A stretch of 8,033 nt of DNA from Ignavibacteriales bacterium (lineage in GTDB: Bacteria; Bacteroidota; Ignavibacteria; UBA10030; SZUA-254): positions 1 through 8,033 of the forward strand of contig JACQYX010000370.1 in NCBI GenBank assembly GCA_016207985.1. The letters run 5' to 3'. Shown here in pieces: positions 7,544 through 8,033 of the stretch. The notes under the pieces are model-generated. The model saw only the letters and a program-made list of their open reading frames with translations. It did not search any database and was not told the DNA's origin. Numbering within the stretch: position 1 is the stretch's first letter; every line of letters starts with the position of its first letter. Position numbers and translations under genes: made by a program.

Positions 7544-8033
7544 ATGAGAACATCGATAATTTCAATCTTGGTGCTCTTCCTCTTTCTGACTGCGATTTCA
7601 CAAGAAGAAAACATGATCGTTCCCGCTTACTCTATCGTTGGCTGGGATTCTGTGACGGGTGATCTTGGAGTTGCTGTTGTGTCAAAATTTCTGAGCGTAG
7701 GTTCGATAGTACCTTATGCGAAAGCTGGTGTCGGTGCGATTGTAACCCAAAATATTCCTAACCCAGAGCACGGCATCTATGGTCTTAAAATGCTCGAAGA
7801 AGGAATGAACGCACTGGCAGTCGTCGAGAAATTAATTCAAAACGAGAGTGCGTATCAGAGGCAGCTTGGAATAATTGACGCAAGCGGTAATGTGTATGCT
7901 TATACAGGGAGTGGTTGTGAGCAGTACGCCGGGCATTCATTCGGAAGAGGATACTCCGTCCAGGGCACTCGACTTGCAAACATGACAGTAATAAAAGCGA
8001 TGGCGATGACATTCGAAATGACTCAGGGCGATC
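7544..8033 (+). CDS. DUF1028-family (Ntn-hydrolase-like) protein with signal peptide (3' partial)
   Basis: The frame opens with ATG at 7544 and runs off the window end; 163 codons are visible. Residues 1 to about 19 are a signal peptide (MRTSIISILVLFLFLTAIS, then QEE). From residue 28 the sequence matches the DUF1028 (COG3342) family as I know it: YSIVGWDSVTGDLGVAVVSKF, split around residues 29-49, then VGSIVPYAKAGVGAIVTQN, a long helix with LKMLEEGMNALAVVEKL, RQLGIIDASGNVYAYTG, and AGHSFGRGYSVQGTRLAN. The family has the Ntn-hydrolase fold, so amide hydrolysis is likely, but substrates are not established. The usual domain is about 200-230 residues, so roughly two thirds of it is visible. The export signal would place it in the periplasm or outside. 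It lies 21 bases after the lipoprotein stop, with only a weak GGG upstream of the ATG, and no terminator separates the two genes. Confidence 0.88.
   Translation, partial: MRTSIISILVLFLFLTAISQEENMIVPAYSIVGWDSVTGDLGVAVVSKFLSVGSIVPYAKAGVGAIVTQNIPNPEHGIYGLKMLEEGMNALAVVEKLIQNESAYQRQLGIIDASGNVYAYTGSGCEQYAGHSFGRGYSVQGTRLANMTVIKAMAMTFEMTQGD

Noticed and set aside
7785..8012. 75-codon minus-strand open frame near the window end
   Set aside because: Antisense to the well-supported DUF1028 gene, with Arg/Ser/Leu-rich composition typical of a shadow frame.

Overview
The window looks like a chromosomal fragment from a Gram-negative bacterium of the FCB group, most plausibly Ignavibacteria or a nearby Bacteroidota/Kapabacteria-type lineage, probably uncultured. 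The evidence is protein content: a TonB-dependent receptor with an N-terminal carboxypeptidase-regulatory-like domain and a terminal Phe, a PorV/PorQ-type outer-membrane protein, a lipoprotein with a propeller, and a large protein with DPDG domains and Ycf48-type repeats. Base composition is moderately A+T-rich. Shine-Dalgarno sequences are mostly weak, as is common in this group. The lineage is inferred from protein style, not from a marker gene.

Layout: everything supported lies on the + strand in one compact run that looks like part of a single operon; its 5' end and 3' end are both outside the window. (1) 1-2568: the C-terminal 855 codons of a large modular protein, with two tandem DPDG Ig/FnIII-like domains, then a Rossmann-like (GATase-like) domain that appears to be split by a seven-repeat beta-propeller. 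(2) 2565-5477: a 970-residue TonB-dependent receptor whose start overlaps the previous stop (ATGA). (3) 5480-6217: a PorV/PorQ-family barrel protein that ends prematurely; its natural C-terminus can be read in another frame up to 6336, so the gene is frameshifted and probably also internally deleted. (4) 6338-7522: a lipoprotein with NHL-like propeller blades. (5) 7544 to the window end: the N-terminal part of a DUF1028-family (Ntn-hydrolase-like) protein with a signal peptide. No tRNA, rRNA, CRISPR array, insertion sequence, terminator or convincing promoter was seen, and no gene-free stretch exceeds about 125 bases.

How the genes may work together: every readable N-terminus (genes 2-5) carries an export signal, and two products are outer-membrane barrels. 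The set therefore looks like a cell-envelope module: a TonB-driven receptor, a PorV-like partner, a surface or periplasmic propeller lipoprotein, a multidomain protein that could bind a ligand or partner, and an exported hydrolase-like enzyme. Substrate and direction of transport (uptake or secretion) cannot be read from the sequence. The most interesting points are the propeller nested inside another domain, the broken PorV-like gene, and the exported DUF1028 protein in a TonB-receptor operon.
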